DNA of 64,000 nucleotides from Labrenzia sp. 011 (GCF_003075075.1 NZ_QCYM01000021.1:1-64000); one strand, 5' to 3'. Shown: positions 43,683-52,671, numbered from the stretch's first letter. The notes: generated by a model from the letters alone, not told the origin. Made by a program: numbers and translations.

Positions 43683-44471
43683 ATGTGCCGCTGGGCTGCC
43701 TGGAGCGGGGCTCCAAGATATCTTGAAGAGGTCATCTGCGATCCGGCCCATTCACTGATCGCACAAAGCCGCAACGCCGTTTCCTGCAAGACGGCCGTCA
43801 ATGCGGACGGTTTCGGGATCTCATGGTATGGCGACCGGCAGATCCCGTGCCTCTACAAGGATGTGCGACCGGCCTGGTCGGATCCGAACCTGCTTCAGAT
43901 CGCCCGGCATGTTCGTTCCGGGCATTTTCTGGCCCATGTCCGGGCATCGACCGGCACCGCCACGGCCCGCGACAACTGCCACCCCTTCACTCACGACCGC
44001 TGGACGTTCATGCACAACGGTCAGGTGGGCGGATACGACAAGGTCCGCCGGCGTCTCGACAACATGATCCCGGACGACCTCTACCGCAACCGCATGGGCG
44101 CGACGGACAGTGAGAGCCTGTTTCTGGTGGCTGTGGCCTATGGCCTCGACCTCCACCCGCGCGCGGCAATGGCCCGCGCAGTGTTCGAGACCGAGGCCCT
44201 TTCCAGATATGCCGGCACCGCGCCGCACATGCGCTTTGCCGCCGCGTGGTCGAACGGGGACGTTCTGTATGCAGCCCGCTACGCGTCGGACAGATTCGCG
44301 CCGACTCTCTATTACCGGGAGTTTGGCGACGGCGTGATGATCGTCTCCGAACCGCTCGACGGCGCCCGCGACTGCTGGCGGGAGGTTCCCCAGGGCCAGA
44401 TGATCGAGGTGCGCGCCGGAAAGGTCGAGCAGATGGCCTTCCTGAGCGACGAGGAGCTGGTCGGTGCCTGA
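43683..44471 (+). CDS. Class II glutamine amidotransferase (EgtC/YafJ-like)
   Basis: 262 residues starting MCRWAAWSGAPRYLEEVICD: the Cys after the initiator Met is the N-terminal nucleophile once Met is removed. Other family motifs: NADGFGISWYGD, HVRASTGTATARDNCHPF, WTFMHNGQVGGYDKVRR and GATDSESLF. Stand-alone proteins of this group hydrolyse glutamine-like amides; EgtC, a member, removes glutamate from an ergothioneine intermediate. With egtB/egtD 18 kb away such a role is possible but unproven. An open frame upstream to 43500 is not conserved. Confidence 0.88.
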   Translation: MCRWAAWSGAPRYLEEVICDPAHSLIAQSRNAVSCKTAVNADGFGISWYGDRQIPCLYKDVRPAWSDPNLLQIARHVRSGHFLAHVRASTGTATARDNCHPFTHDRWTFMHNGQVGGYDKVRRRLDNMIPDDLYRNRMGATDSESLFLVAVAYGLDLHPRAAMARAVFETEALSRYAGTAPHMRFAAAWSNGDVLYAARYASDRFAPTLYYREFGDGVMIVSEPLDGARDCWREVPQGQMIEVRAGKVEQMAFLSDEELVGA

Positions 44472-44565
44472 AGGTGACGGCTCCGCGGGGGCTTTCGGCC
44501 CGCGAAGCCATTTGCGGCAACCGGTCATCGCAGATGGCAGACTGCGGACGGCACCGGACTGACCG

Positions 44566-45081
44566 TCAGGCGTCGCTCAGAACGGTTGTTTCATAGACGT
44601 CGCTGCCCGCAAGCGGCAGCAGCCGGTGAGCCATTTCGTATTTCAGTTCTGTCAGGCGTGTTTCTTCCTCGGGCGTGCGGTCCTGCTTCTTGCCGAGAAG
44701 GACGAATTCCTCGCGCACAAGCCCCGGACGGATGACAGCTTCGACCAGCCGGCCGCGGTAGCCGAAGCGCCAGAGATAGGGGCCCGGCGGTGCGCTGATG
44801 ACATCGGCGCCGCCAAGGCTCTTGTCGACGGTGAACCGGTCGCCGGACACCGCGCGCGTCACCATCTCGATGGCGTCCCGCCCGCCCGGTCCCGAAAAGG
44901 CCGTCAGCAACGTGACTTCCCGGCGCTCCGGCGGTGAGCTGTTCAGCAGCGGGAAGGCCGCCTGCATGGCCTTCAGCGCGTGAACGACACCGCCCGGAAA
45001 GCCGGGGCCGTGAAATTTCATCAGGTCGTTGAAGCTGAAGGTTATTTCCTGTCCGCTGTCGCGAACCGTAATGTTGTCCAT
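44566..45081 (-). CDS. Conserved-looking cytoplasmic protein, possibly FmdE-like
   Basis: 171 residues, no signal or membrane segment. The piece FNDLMKFHGPGFPGGVVHAL resembles the start of FmdE-type domains (x-H-G-H-x-C-P-G), but the metal-binding Cys is a Phe here, so I keep this as a hint only. Further blocks are REVTLLTAFSGPGGRDAIEM and LIREEF-type VREEFVLLGKKQDRTPEEE. Last gene of the transporter/HupE operon, 11 bases after the gene before it. The function is unknown; an enzyme acting on the transported compound is a reasonable guess. Confidence 0.75.
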   Translation of the reverse strand: MDNITVRDSGQEITFSFNDLMKFHGPGFPGGVVHALKAMQAAFPLLNSSPPERREVTLLTAFSGPGGRDAIEMVTRAVSGDRFTVDKSLGGADVISAPPGPYLWRFGYRGRLVEAVIRPGLVREEFVLLGKKQDRTPEEETRLTELKYEMAHRLLPLAGSDVYETTVLSDA

Positions 45082-45092
45082 TCTCAGGGTCC

Positions 45093-45695
45093 TCAGAGTT
45101 CCCGAAGCTGCGGAAGCAGGGCTTCGAGGAACTGCGTTGCAGCCGGCATGAAATGCGAGCCGTGGTGATAGCAGGGGTCGAGGGAGGTCGCGATGAGGCG
45201 CCCGGGGGCGTAGCTCTGCCTGTCCTCGAACATCAGCACGCCGATGTCATCTTCGATGAGAGCTTCCTGTTCGGGCTTCGGCGCGAAATGGCCGTGCAGG
45301 TGCCAGGTCGCCGCCGATGCCGTCATGTTCTTCATCAGCGCGTGCGAAGGGTTGGCAATGCGTGGTGCCGGACCTTTCTCACCGGTGATCCACCACCAGA
45401 AATTCGTCTGGCAGGGGGTGAACTCGATGCCGTCCAGCCAGCGGTCCGGAAAGATCTCTCCCATGACGATCAGGGTGCCGCCGCCCTGCATGTAGGCGAC
45501 AAGCTGGCCCTTGAGGGGAGCGATCAGCAGGCTGTTCAGGCGGCAGGGCAGGAACAATATGTCGAAACGCGACAGATCCGTCTGCGCGACATCGCCGATA
45601 TAGACGATCTCGTCGAAACAGGTTTCGAACGGCGCCTCGGTGAGCGTGCGGTGGTGAAAATAGGTTCCGCCGTCGATGGCGCCCACAAAGCTCAT
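45093..45695 (-). CDS. ThuA / class I amidotransferase-like protein, second of a pair
   Basis: 200 residues. Its order of strands and loops looks like a ThuA-type flavodoxin/amidotransferase fold: DEIVYIGDVAQTDLSRFDIL, FLPCRLNSLLIAPLKGQLVA, YMQGGGTLIVMGEIFPDRWL, then NPSHALMKNMTA and GRLIATSLDPCYHHGSHFMP. The Cys in FLPCRLN sits where nucleophile or ligand residues are found in such folds. It overlaps its upstream neighbour by ATGA, so both are made together and may form a heterodimer. No specific function is known to me. Confidence 0.75.
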   Translation of the reverse strand: MSFVGAIDGGTYFHHRTLTEAPFETCFDEIVYIGDVAQTDLSRFDILFLPCRLNSLLIAPLKGQLVAYMQGGGTLIVMGEIFPDRWLDGIEFTPCQTNFWWWITGEKGPAPRIANPSHALMKNMTASAATWHLHGHFAPKPEQEALIEDDIGVLMFEDRQSYAPGRLIATSLDPCYHHGSHFMPAATQFLEALLPQLREL

Positions 45696-46294
45696 CGGAT
45701 GCTCCTTTCGAAATGACTGAAGAACTGTTTCAGCACGCTCAGTCCTTCCGGGTCGGCCCGATGGAGGAAGGAAAAGAGGTCGTTGCCGGTGTGGACGAAG
45801 AGCTTTCCCCTGCCGACAGGAGCGATCCAGTCCACCGGGGCGCGGTCGATACCGATCGTCGTCAGAACAGTGGCTCCTTCCGGTGGCGGGTTGGTCCCGC
45901 GGCTGTAAAAGCCGGCGACGCCGCGCTGAAAGGTCAGGTCGTCCGAAGTCAGGCCGTCAAACAGCGCATGGCCGGCCTCGACATGAATTCTGAAGCTCTC
46001 CAGCCCGTTCTGGACAATCGGGCGAAACGGGGAAAGCCCGGTCAGGAAGGGATGGGCGACATGCCCGTTGAAAACAACCGAACCGCCACCTTCAAGGAAG
46101 CTCTCCAGCCGGGACGATACGCTCTGCAGATGCTTCTGGTCGGAATGCATGGTCAGCACGATGCCGTCATAGGCCGGGAGATCGCTGGATTCCAGGACCG
46201 GTTGCTGTGCGACGTCGAAGGTGTGTCCGCCGATATCGTCGACGTATTTCGGCGCTCCGTCCGGTGTGTTCAGAAGCCACAAGAACTTGCCCAT
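45692..46294 (-). CDS. ThuA / class I amidotransferase-like protein, first of a pair
   Basis: 200 residues from ATG 46294, two bases after the HupE-like stop. KFLWLLNTPDGAPKYVDDIG, DLPAYDGIVLTMHSDQKHLQ, LESFLEGGGSVVFNGHVAHP, VEAGHALFDGLTSDDLTFQR and GRGKLFVHTGNDLFSFL match the pattern of ThuA-like proteins (buried strands, GGG turn, N-G-H, H-P-[IL]-x-x-G). It and the next protein have the same length and layout, which points to duplication. An earlier Met at 46312 overlaps HupE and lacks a ribosome site. Confidence 0.75.
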   Translation of the reverse strand: MGKFLWLLNTPDGAPKYVDDIGGHTFDVAQQPVLESSDLPAYDGIVLTMHSDQKHLQSVSSRLESFLEGGGSVVFNGHVAHPFLTGLSPFRPIVQNGLESFRIHVEAGHALFDGLTSDDLTFQRGVAGFYSRGTNPPPEGATVLTTIGIDRAPVDWIAPVGRGKLFVHTGNDLFSFLHRADPEGLSVLKQFFSHFERSIR

Positions 46295-46295
46295 G

Positions 46296-47519
46296 TCAGA
46301 TGACCTTTCCAATGAGTTGCACGCGCTCGATCAGCCAGTAAGCCGCTATCACGATGGCGATCGACGCCCCTGCCAGTCTCAGTGCCCTGGGGAAATGAAC
46401 GCCCGCGTTGCGGGAGAGCCCGAGCAGGGCGAAGACCACGGCCACGATTGCCAGCTGTCCGATTTCGACGCCGATGTTGAAGGAAAGAAGCGACAGGATC
46501 AGATCGGGTGACTGACGTCCGAGCACGTCGGCCAGGACGAAGGAAAAGCCGAACCCGTGCAAAAGCCCGAGACCGGCGGTGACGACGAGGCCGGGTCCCT
46601 GCGCCCGGCCGAGAAGGGCAACGGCACCCGCATAGATGATCGAGGCGGCGATCGCGGCCTCCACGGCGGGAATGAACCAGCTGGCTGAGGGAGCGAAGCC
46701 CAGAAAACCGGCAATCAGCGTGACCGTGTGGCCGATGGTGAAGCCGGAGACGGTCCAGATGAGGCGGGAAAGGGACGCGGAGGCGAGGACCAGGCAGATC
46801 ACGAAGAGAACATGGTCGGGACCTTCCAGGATATGCTTCACGCCTTCGACGACATATCTGCCGATGGTTTCCGGCAGGCTGCGTTCCAGAATGACGGGAT
46901 CAGTCAATTGTCCGCTGACATCCCGCATTTCGACGCCGCCGCCTTTCCAGTCAAGGAAGTGATTGTCGATGGAAATCTCGGCGGGGAGATCTATCTCCGG
47001 CAACCTGTTGCGGATGGCGACGGTCTGCGAAAGCGGGCCGAGAGCGATGGAGATATCGACCATCGCATCGGCGACATAGGGGGCAATGCCCGTCGTCTGT
47101 TCCAGCGCTGCCTCGGCGTCGCCGATATCCGCAAAGGGAGGCAGGTCCTGTTTCAGATGGACGGCCACCGCCTGCGGTGTCAGGTCGACGGCTTTGCCGC
47201 CGGAGAAGACTTCGTAGCCGTCGGCGATCTTGTTCATGAACACGTCCGGCCTTGCGGCGATAGCCCCGGTGTCCAGCCGGTAGATCCATTGCCCGTTGAT
47301 CCGGCTGGCGTCGATGAAGTCCGACTCGATCGGCTCGTCAGGCCCGGACCGCGCGGCGAGTTCTTCCGCGAAGATGAGTGGAGCCGCGATGCGGATGAAG
47401 AGCCGTTCCTCCTCCCTGTCGAGCAGGAACACCCGATGCTGGCTGTTGGTCGCGAAATGGGCCATGGCTGCGGTAACCGGCAGCAGGAGTGCGAAAAGGA
47501 TCAGGAGAAATCTGCGCAC
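46296..47519 (-). CDS. HupE/UreJ-type membrane protein with large periplasmic domain
   Basis: 407 residues: signal peptide (MRRFLLILFALLLPVTAAMA, then His-containing HFATNSQH), an extracytoplasmic domain of about 180 residues, and six membrane helices at the C terminus with GVKHILEGPDHVLFVICLVL, FTIGHTVTLIAG, FGFSFVLADVLG and SFNIGVEIGQLAIVAVVFAL. These H-x-x-x-G-x-D-H-x-L-F and F-N-x-G-V-E motifs define the HupE/UreJ_2 family, linked to nickel or cobalt handling. The 5' end meets the ABC fusion gene stop at 47519. Its presence hints that the operon imports a metal or metal chelate. Confidence 0.88.
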   Translation of the reverse strand: MRRFLLILFALLLPVTAAMAHFATNSQHRVFLLDREEERLFIRIAAPLIFAEELAARSGPDEPIESDFIDASRINGQWIYRLDTGAIAARPDVFMNKIADGYEVFSGGKAVDLTPQAVAVHLKQDLPPFADIGDAEAALEQTTGIAPYVADAMVDISIALGPLSQTVAIRNRLPEIDLPAEISIDNHFLDWKGGGVEMRDVSGQLTDPVILERSLPETIGRYVVEGVKHILEGPDHVLFVICLVLASASLSRLIWTVSGFTIGHTVTLIAGFLGFAPSASWFIPAVEAAIAASIIYAGAVALLGRAQGPGLVVTAGLGLLHGFGFSFVLADVLGRQSPDLILSLLSFNIGVEIGQLAIVAVVFALLGLSRNAGVHFPRALRLAGASIAIVIAAYWLIERVQLIGKVI

Positions 47520-50008
47520 TAGGATATCCTCGCGCTGCTGGGGTGCTCGACGGCCTCGATGAGACGGCTGGTGTATTCATGGACGGGATTGAGGGCGACA
47601 TCGTCGGCCTGGCCGAGTTCGACAACCACGCCGTCGCGCATGACGGCCACGCGGTCGCAGAAGTGGCGCGCCAGGACGATATCGTGGGTGATGAAAAGGA
47701 TGCTCGTGCCCAGATCCCGGCGCATGTCTTCAAGAAGGTTCAGGATTTCCAGGCGGATCGACTGGTCGAGCATCGACGTCGGCTCGTCCGCGAGGATGAC
47801 CTGCGGACGGGTGATCCGCGCCCGGGCAAAGGCGACACGCTGGCGTTGCCCGCCCGAAAGAGAGCCGACGCGGCGGTTCAGGAACACATTGTCGTCGGGC
47901 AGGTGGACGTCGCGCAGCGCGGTTGCGATATCCGCGGGCTTGCAGGTGCGTCCGGCGATCCGCAAGGGTTCGGCCACCGCTTCCATGACGCTCATGCGCG
48001 CGCTCAGGGACTGATACGGATCCTGGAAGATCATGTGGACCGGCGTGCCGGAGGCCCTGTGAAGTGGCTTGCCGTCGAAAAGGACAGCACCGTTATCCGG
48101 AGCATACTGGCCGAGCGACAGTCTGGCCACGGTCGTTTTGCCCGATCCCGATCCGCCGACAAGTCCCAGGACCTCGCAGCGGCGCAGTTCGACCGAGACC
48201 CCGCGCAGGGCATGGACGGGCCTTGCGCCCCGCAGTCGGGCAGCAAATCCCGCATTGAAGGACATCGAGACATTCTCGAGCGTCAGGATCCTGTCACCGG
48301 CGTGCGGGCCGCGCTGCCAGATCCGCGGTGCATGCAGCCTGGGGACCGATGCGAACAGGGCGCGGGTGTGCGGATGGCTGGCGTTTCGTTCCAGATCCCC
48401 TGGCGTTCCCGTCTCGACGATCACACCCTTTTCCATGATCGCCAGCCGGTCGGCCTCGGCGGCGATCAGCGGAAGGTCGTGGGTAATGAACACGATGGCG
48501 ATGCCGAGCCTGGTTCGAAGGTGTGCGAAAAGCGCCATGATTTCGGCCTGAACGAGCACATCCAGACCGGTGGTGGGTTCATCGGCGATCAGCACTTTCG
48601 GATCGTTGGCAAGGGCAATGGCGATCACCACCCGCTGCCGCATTCCGCCGGACAGCTCGTGCGGAAAGGCCGCTGCACGGGACGGGTCGATCTGCACCAG
48701 CTGCAGCAGCCTGGCGACTTGGGCCGCCCCGCCTTGCCTGCCGTGTATCCTGAGTGCCTCGGAAATCTGCCAGCCGATGGTGCGCACCGGATTGAGCGCG
48801 TTCATCGCAGACTGCGGAACGAGAGCGATGCGGCTGCCCCGCAGGGCGCGCAGCCGGGCGTCTTCGGCACTGAAGAGATTTTCCCCGTCGAGCCAGACAC
48901 CACCGCCGGTGATTTTTCCGGCCGGTGGCAGAAGCCGCAGCAGGGACATGCCCAGTGTCGATTTTCCGGACCCGGATTCGCCGACCAGCCCCAGGAGTTC
49001 CCCCTGTCTCAACTCCAGTGACACGTCCCTGACGGCGGGAACGGTTCCCTGTCCGGTCCGATAGGCAATGCTGACATGTTGCAGCGACAGAATCCCGTCC
49101 GAGGGCTCTTTCTCGACATCATCGAGCGCCCTGGCGTTCCGGTCGGCCCGGGGCGTCTTGTCGTCGCCGATGCCGTAGCCCATCAGCGCGAAGGCCACGA
49201 CGGCAAGCGCAATCGCGATGCCCGGCGGCAGGATCCACCACACCCAGCTTTCCGTCAGGAAGGCGGTGCGCGCGTTGGCATGAAAGAGGATCGTGCCCCA
49301 GCTCTTGCGCAGGGGATCGCCGAGCCCGAGAAAGCTGAGCGAGCTCTCGATCAGGATCGCGTTATGGGCAACGCGCACGAACTGCGGCACGATCAGCGGT
49401 GCGAGGTCCGGCAGGAGGTGCTTGCGCGCGATCCAGGCAAATCCGCCCCCCATCGCTCGCGCTGCCTCCACATGCTCGGCGGATCGCAGACTGAGGACCT
49501 GGCTGCGCAGCTCACGCACCGGCTGTGCCCACATGACCAGCGTGATCACCAGAACCTGCACGGGCAGGGACGCCCCGAGAAACGTGCCCAGGACGATCAC
49601 CAGCGGCAGGAAGGGCAGGGACATGATCACGTCGACGACGCGCATGGCCAGCTGGTCGGTCAGGCCGCCGTAATAGGCGGCCCCCACGGCGACCAATGTC
49701 GCAAGCGCCGTTGTCAGAAGGGCGGTGACGACGCCGACGCTGAGCGATATCCGGCCACCGGTCAGAACCCCGGCCAGGATATCCTGACCCGCGTCGTTGC
49801 ACCCCAGAAGATGCGCCGCCGAGGGCGTTGCGAAAGGCTGGCAGACGATCTCCTGCGCCCCGTAGGCGAGCAGCATCGGGCCGAAAACCGCCGCGCCGAT
49901 CATCAGGGTCAGGATGGTGAGGCCGGTCAGGCGGATCACCTGTTCAGCGGTCAGGGCACGACGGCCCGGTGCGCCGTAGATCCGGTTGGAGAGAACCGTG
50001 TCGCTCAT
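47519..50008 (-). CDS. Single-chain ABC transporter: DppC permease fused to DppD and DppF ATPases
   Basis: 829 residues in three parts. Residues 1-285: DppC-like permease with LLGCNDAGQDILAGVLTGGR, the EAA loop EAARAMGGGFAWIARKHLLP and SSLSFLGLGDP. Residues about 305-545: first ATPase (Walker A GESGSGKST, signature LSGGMRQRVVIAIA, VLIADEPTTGLD). Residues about 560-829: second ATPase (GGSGSGKTT, LSGGQRQRVAFARA, VILADEPTSMLD). Peptide/nickel importers normally make these as three proteins. The frame is open throughout with no stop or shift, so the fusion is real in this sequence. It overlaps dppB by four bases. Confidence 0.95.
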   Translation of the reverse strand: MSDTVLSNRIYGAPGRRALTAEQVIRLTGLTILTLMIGAAVFGPMLLAYGAQEIVCQPFATPSAAHLLGCNDAGQDILAGVLTGGRISLSVGVVTALLTTALATLVAVGAAYYGGLTDQLAMRVVDVIMSLPFLPLVIVLGTFLGASLPVQVLVITLVMWAQPVRELRSQVLSLRSAEHVEAARAMGGGFAWIARKHLLPDLAPLIVPQFVRVAHNAILIESSLSFLGLGDPLRKSWGTILFHANARTAFLTESWVWWILPPGIAIALAVVAFALMGYGIGDDKTPRADRNARALDDVEKEPSDGILSLQHVSIAYRTGQGTVPAVRDVSLELRQGELLGLVGESGSGKSTLGMSLLRLLPPAGKITGGGVWLDGENLFSAEDARLRALRGSRIALVPQSAMNALNPVRTIGWQISEALRIHGRQGGAAQVARLLQLVQIDPSRAAAFPHELSGGMRQRVVIAIALANDPKVLIADEPTTGLDVLVQAEIMALFAHLRTRLGIAIVFITHDLPLIAAEADRLAIMEKGVIVETGTPGDLERNASHPHTRALFASVPRLHAPRIWQRGPHAGDRILTLENVSMSFNAGFAARLRGARPVHALRGVSVELRRCEVLGLVGGSGSGKTTVARLSLGQYAPDNGAVLFDGKPLHRASGTPVHMIFQDPYQSLSARMSVMEAVAEPLRIAGRTCKPADIATALRDVHLPDDNVFLNRRVGSLSGGQRQRVAFARARITRPQVILADEPTSMLDQSIRLEILNLLEDMRRDLGTSILFITHDIVLARHFCDRVAVMRDGVVVELGQADDVALNPVHEYTSRLIEAVEHPSSARIS

Positions 50009-50973
50009 GCCTGCCTCGCGCGTGGATCCAGAAGCGGATAGCCGAGATCGGCAGCGAGATTCGCCAGGACAACGCTCATGGTGGCCAGAAGAAAGACGCC
50101 CTGCAGAAGATTGTAGTCCCGGGCGCCCACGCCCTCGACGATCAGGCTGCCGATGCCCGGATAGGAAAAGACCGTTTCAATGACCAGTGCCCCGCCGACC
50201 AGATTGCCGATGCCGATCATGATGTTGGTGTAGATGGGCAGGCAGGCGTTGCGGAAGGCATGGGCGGTAAAGATACGATTCTCGCTTGCTCCCTTGGCCC
50301 GGGCGAAGGTGATGTAATCCTGGCCCAGGGCAATTGTCATGGCCGAACGCGCGGTCAGGAGGATGTTGGCTGTCTGGAACAATGTCAGGGCCGTGACCGG
50401 CATGATCAGCCGCAGGGCAACGCCGGAAACCCATTCCCATGACCCCGGCATGGCGGTCAGGGGCGCGGCGCCATAGGACGGCAACCAGCCGAGATGGGCC
50501 GAAAACAGCGTGATGAGCAGCATGGCGATCCAGAAGGGGGGCGCGGAGCCGAGAAACATCACGCCGACAAGGGACATGATGTCGAGCTTCCCGCCCTTCA
50601 GCCTGGCGGCGGCGACCCCGAGCACCGAGCCGACGATTGCGCTGATGGCCAGGGCCCACCCCATCAGCAGAAGTGTCCAGGGCAGGCGGGACAGAACCAC
50701 GTCCCACACCGGCATGCCGAAGCTGACCGAGGTACCCAGGTCTCCCGAGAAGACGCCGCTGACATAGTTGGAAAATTGTGTGCCGAGGGGCAGGTCCAGA
50801 CCGAATTCCCGCATCACCTGCGCATGTTCTTCCGGGCTCATGTTGACGAGCACGTCCTCGGGAAGAAGGAAATCGATGGGCTCCCCCGGCGCGATGCGGG
50901 GGAGCGCGAAATTGAGCGAAAGCGCAACGGCAAGGACGGCTGCATATTGCAGAACGATGCGAAGATAGACCAT
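50005..50973 (-). CDS. Peptide/nickel-type ABC transporter permease DppB
   Basis: 322 residues with six membrane helices. Landmarks are MVYLRIVLQYAAVLAVALSL at the N terminus, VLAFGSGVL-type LGTSVSFGMPVWDVVLSRLP, the EAA-like loop YITFARAKGASENRIFTAHA, FRNACLPIYTNIMIGIGNLV and SYPGIGSLIVEGVGARDYNL. It dimerises with the permease part of the fusion protein, whose gene it overlaps (ATGA). Its own start lies 18 bases after the binding-protein stop. Confidence 0.94.
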   Translation of the reverse strand: MVYLRIVLQYAAVLAVALSLNFALPRIAPGEPIDFLLPEDVLVNMSPEEHAQVMREFGLDLPLGTQFSNYVSGVFSGDLGTSVSFGMPVWDVVLSRLPWTLLLMGWALAISAIVGSVLGVAAARLKGGKLDIMSLVGVMFLGSAPPFWIAMLLITLFSAHLGWLPSYGAAPLTAMPGSWEWVSGVALRLIMPVTALTLFQTANILLTARSAMTIALGQDYITFARAKGASENRIFTAHAFRNACLPIYTNIMIGIGNLVGGALVIETVFSYPGIGSLIVEGVGARDYNLLQGVFLLATMSVVLANLAADLGYPLLDPRARQA

Positions 50974-50991
50974 TGCGCCGGGCTCCCGATC

Positions 50992-52671
50992 TTACTCGGA
51001 AAGGAGCGGGGAGACTGTTTCGCCCCGCACCTCTTCCGGCAGGAAGGAATACTTGTGGAAGATCCCGTAACCGGTGGAAGGAACGTAGTTGTCATAGGCC
51101 TGCCAGCGGTAGGCAAAGACCGTTTCCGGATACCAGAGCATGACCCGGTTGGGGTACCTTGTCTGGTATTCCTGCAGCTCGTAGCTGATCTTCAGACGGT
51201 CCTCGCGGGTTTCCGCATCCAGCCAGCGGTCGACGATCGCCTTCTTGTCCTCGTCGAGCAGCATCTCGTTCTTGATGTCGCCCCGGTAGAGGATGACCAG
51301 CATGTCCTGGTCGGCAATGCCGTGCGGCGTGATGTCGGCAATGCGCAGGTCGAACTGGCGGGTACTCCACATCTGGCCCATGGAGCCGGGATCGATGGAT
51401 GTGACCTTGACGCCGATACCGACCTCTTTCAGCTGTTCCGTGACGATTTCGGCCGCGCGCAGGAAAGTCGGCTGGTTCGAGGCGATCTTCAGGTCGAAGA
51501 CCAGCGGCTTGCCGTCGGGCGTCTCGCGGACACCGTCTCCGTCGCGATCTTCATATCCTCCCTCGTCGAGCAACGACACGGCCAGCTCCGGATCGTAGCC
51601 GGCGGCAAGGTCGGGCTTCGTCCAGAAACTGTCCACATGCGGCCAGCCGTGACTGCCGGATTTGCCCTGGCCGAGGACCACACGCTCCAGCATCGGTTCC
51701 GGATTGATGGCCAGCGTCACGGCGCGGCGCAGCTCCCGGTCGTCGAAGGGTTTGCGGCCGACGTTGATATCCAGCCAGACGCCCCAGAGGGTGGGCGCGC
51801 TGACCATTTCGAGGGCGCTTTCGGTCTTCCACTGCTGAACAAGCTCCGGCGGCATCGGGCGGGCGGCGCCGTCGATCTCGCCGGTCTTCAGCGCTGTGAA
51901 CATCGTCTGCGGATCCTTGATCATGACGATGTTGAGTTTCTTGACCGTCGGCTTGCCGCGCCAGTAGTTCTCGTTGGCCTCGAACTTGTAGTAGCGGTCC
52001 GCCTCGTAGTCGACGAGCCTGTAGGGGCCGGTGCCGATGCCCATGTCGGTGAAGGAGCGGGGATCCTCGACGCCTTCCCACTGGGCTTTCTGTATGATCG
52101 GCAGATCGGTCGCGGTGATACGGTCGAAATTCGGCATCGGCTTTTCCGATGTCAGGCGCACCTTGTAGGTATCGATGACCTCGATGCCGACCATGCGCGG
52201 TACCGAGGAGGCGTGGTGGGTCCAGCGGTTGGCCGGGCCTTCACGGTAGTACTCGAAGGTAAAGGCGACATCTTCGGCGGTGAATTCGCTGCCGTCGTGC
52301 CATTTCACGCCCTCACGCAGCTCGATTTCCCAAACGCGCGCGTCTTCGGAAACCTGGGTGATGGAGGTCGCCAGCCAGTCCTCCGCCTTGCCGGCATAGG
52401 GGGAGGGCTCGCGCAGCTTGTCGTAGACGAGCCAGAGGATCCAGTCGTTCCAGGAATTGCCGATGGTATAAGTGGTGACGTTGCCGGCCTTGACCCACAT
52501 GCCGAGCGTCAGCTCGTCGGCTTCCTTCGGTCCGTCATTCTGCGCCGCACTGAGGTAAACCGCCGGCGGCGCCTTGTTGCCGGATTCTCCGGCGCCCTGC
52601 GCCAGGGCACCCGCCGCGGTCATCGCGGTGAACGCGCCGGCAGCGAACAGGCTGAAGCACTTTGTGATCAT
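50992..52671 (-). CDS. Peptide/nickel-type ABC transporter substrate-binding protein
   Basis: 559 residues from ATG 52671 (AAGGAG upstream), family 5 binding protein. Signal peptide (MITKCFSLFAAGAFTAMTAA, cut near ALA-QG), then W-E-I-E-L-R-E-G-V-K-W-H-D-G-S-E-F-T-A-E-D-V, PMPNFDRITATDLPIIQKAQ, IGTGPYRLVDYEADRYYKFE, ANENYWRGKPTVKKLNIVMI and DDRELRRAVTLAINPE. Such proteins bind oligopeptides, nickel or metal-chelates, opines and glycosides. Linkage to HupE favours a metal ligand, but no His-rich site is obvious. Confidence 0.94.
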   Translation of the reverse strand: MITKCFSLFAAGAFTAMTAAGALAQGAGESGNKAPPAVYLSAAQNDGPKEADELTLGMWVKAGNVTTYTIGNSWNDWILWLVYDKLREPSPYAGKAEDWLATSITQVSEDARVWEIELREGVKWHDGSEFTAEDVAFTFEYYREGPANRWTHHASSVPRMVGIEVIDTYKVRLTSEKPMPNFDRITATDLPIIQKAQWEGVEDPRSFTDMGIGTGPYRLVDYEADRYYKFEANENYWRGKPTVKKLNIVMIKDPQTMFTALKTGEIDGAARPMPPELVQQWKTESALEMVSAPTLWGVWLDINVGRKPFDDRELRRAVTLAINPEPMLERVVLGQGKSGSHGWPHVDSFWTKPDLAAGYDPELAVSLLDEGGYEDRDGDGVRETPDGKPLVFDLKIASNQPTFLRAAEIVTEQLKEVGIGVKVTSIDPGSMGQMWSTRQFDLRIADITPHGIADQDMLVILYRGDIKNEMLLDEDKKAIVDRWLDAETREDRLKISYELQEYQTRYPNRVMLWYPETVFAYRWQAYDNYVPSTGYGIFHKYSFLPEEVRGETVSPLLSE

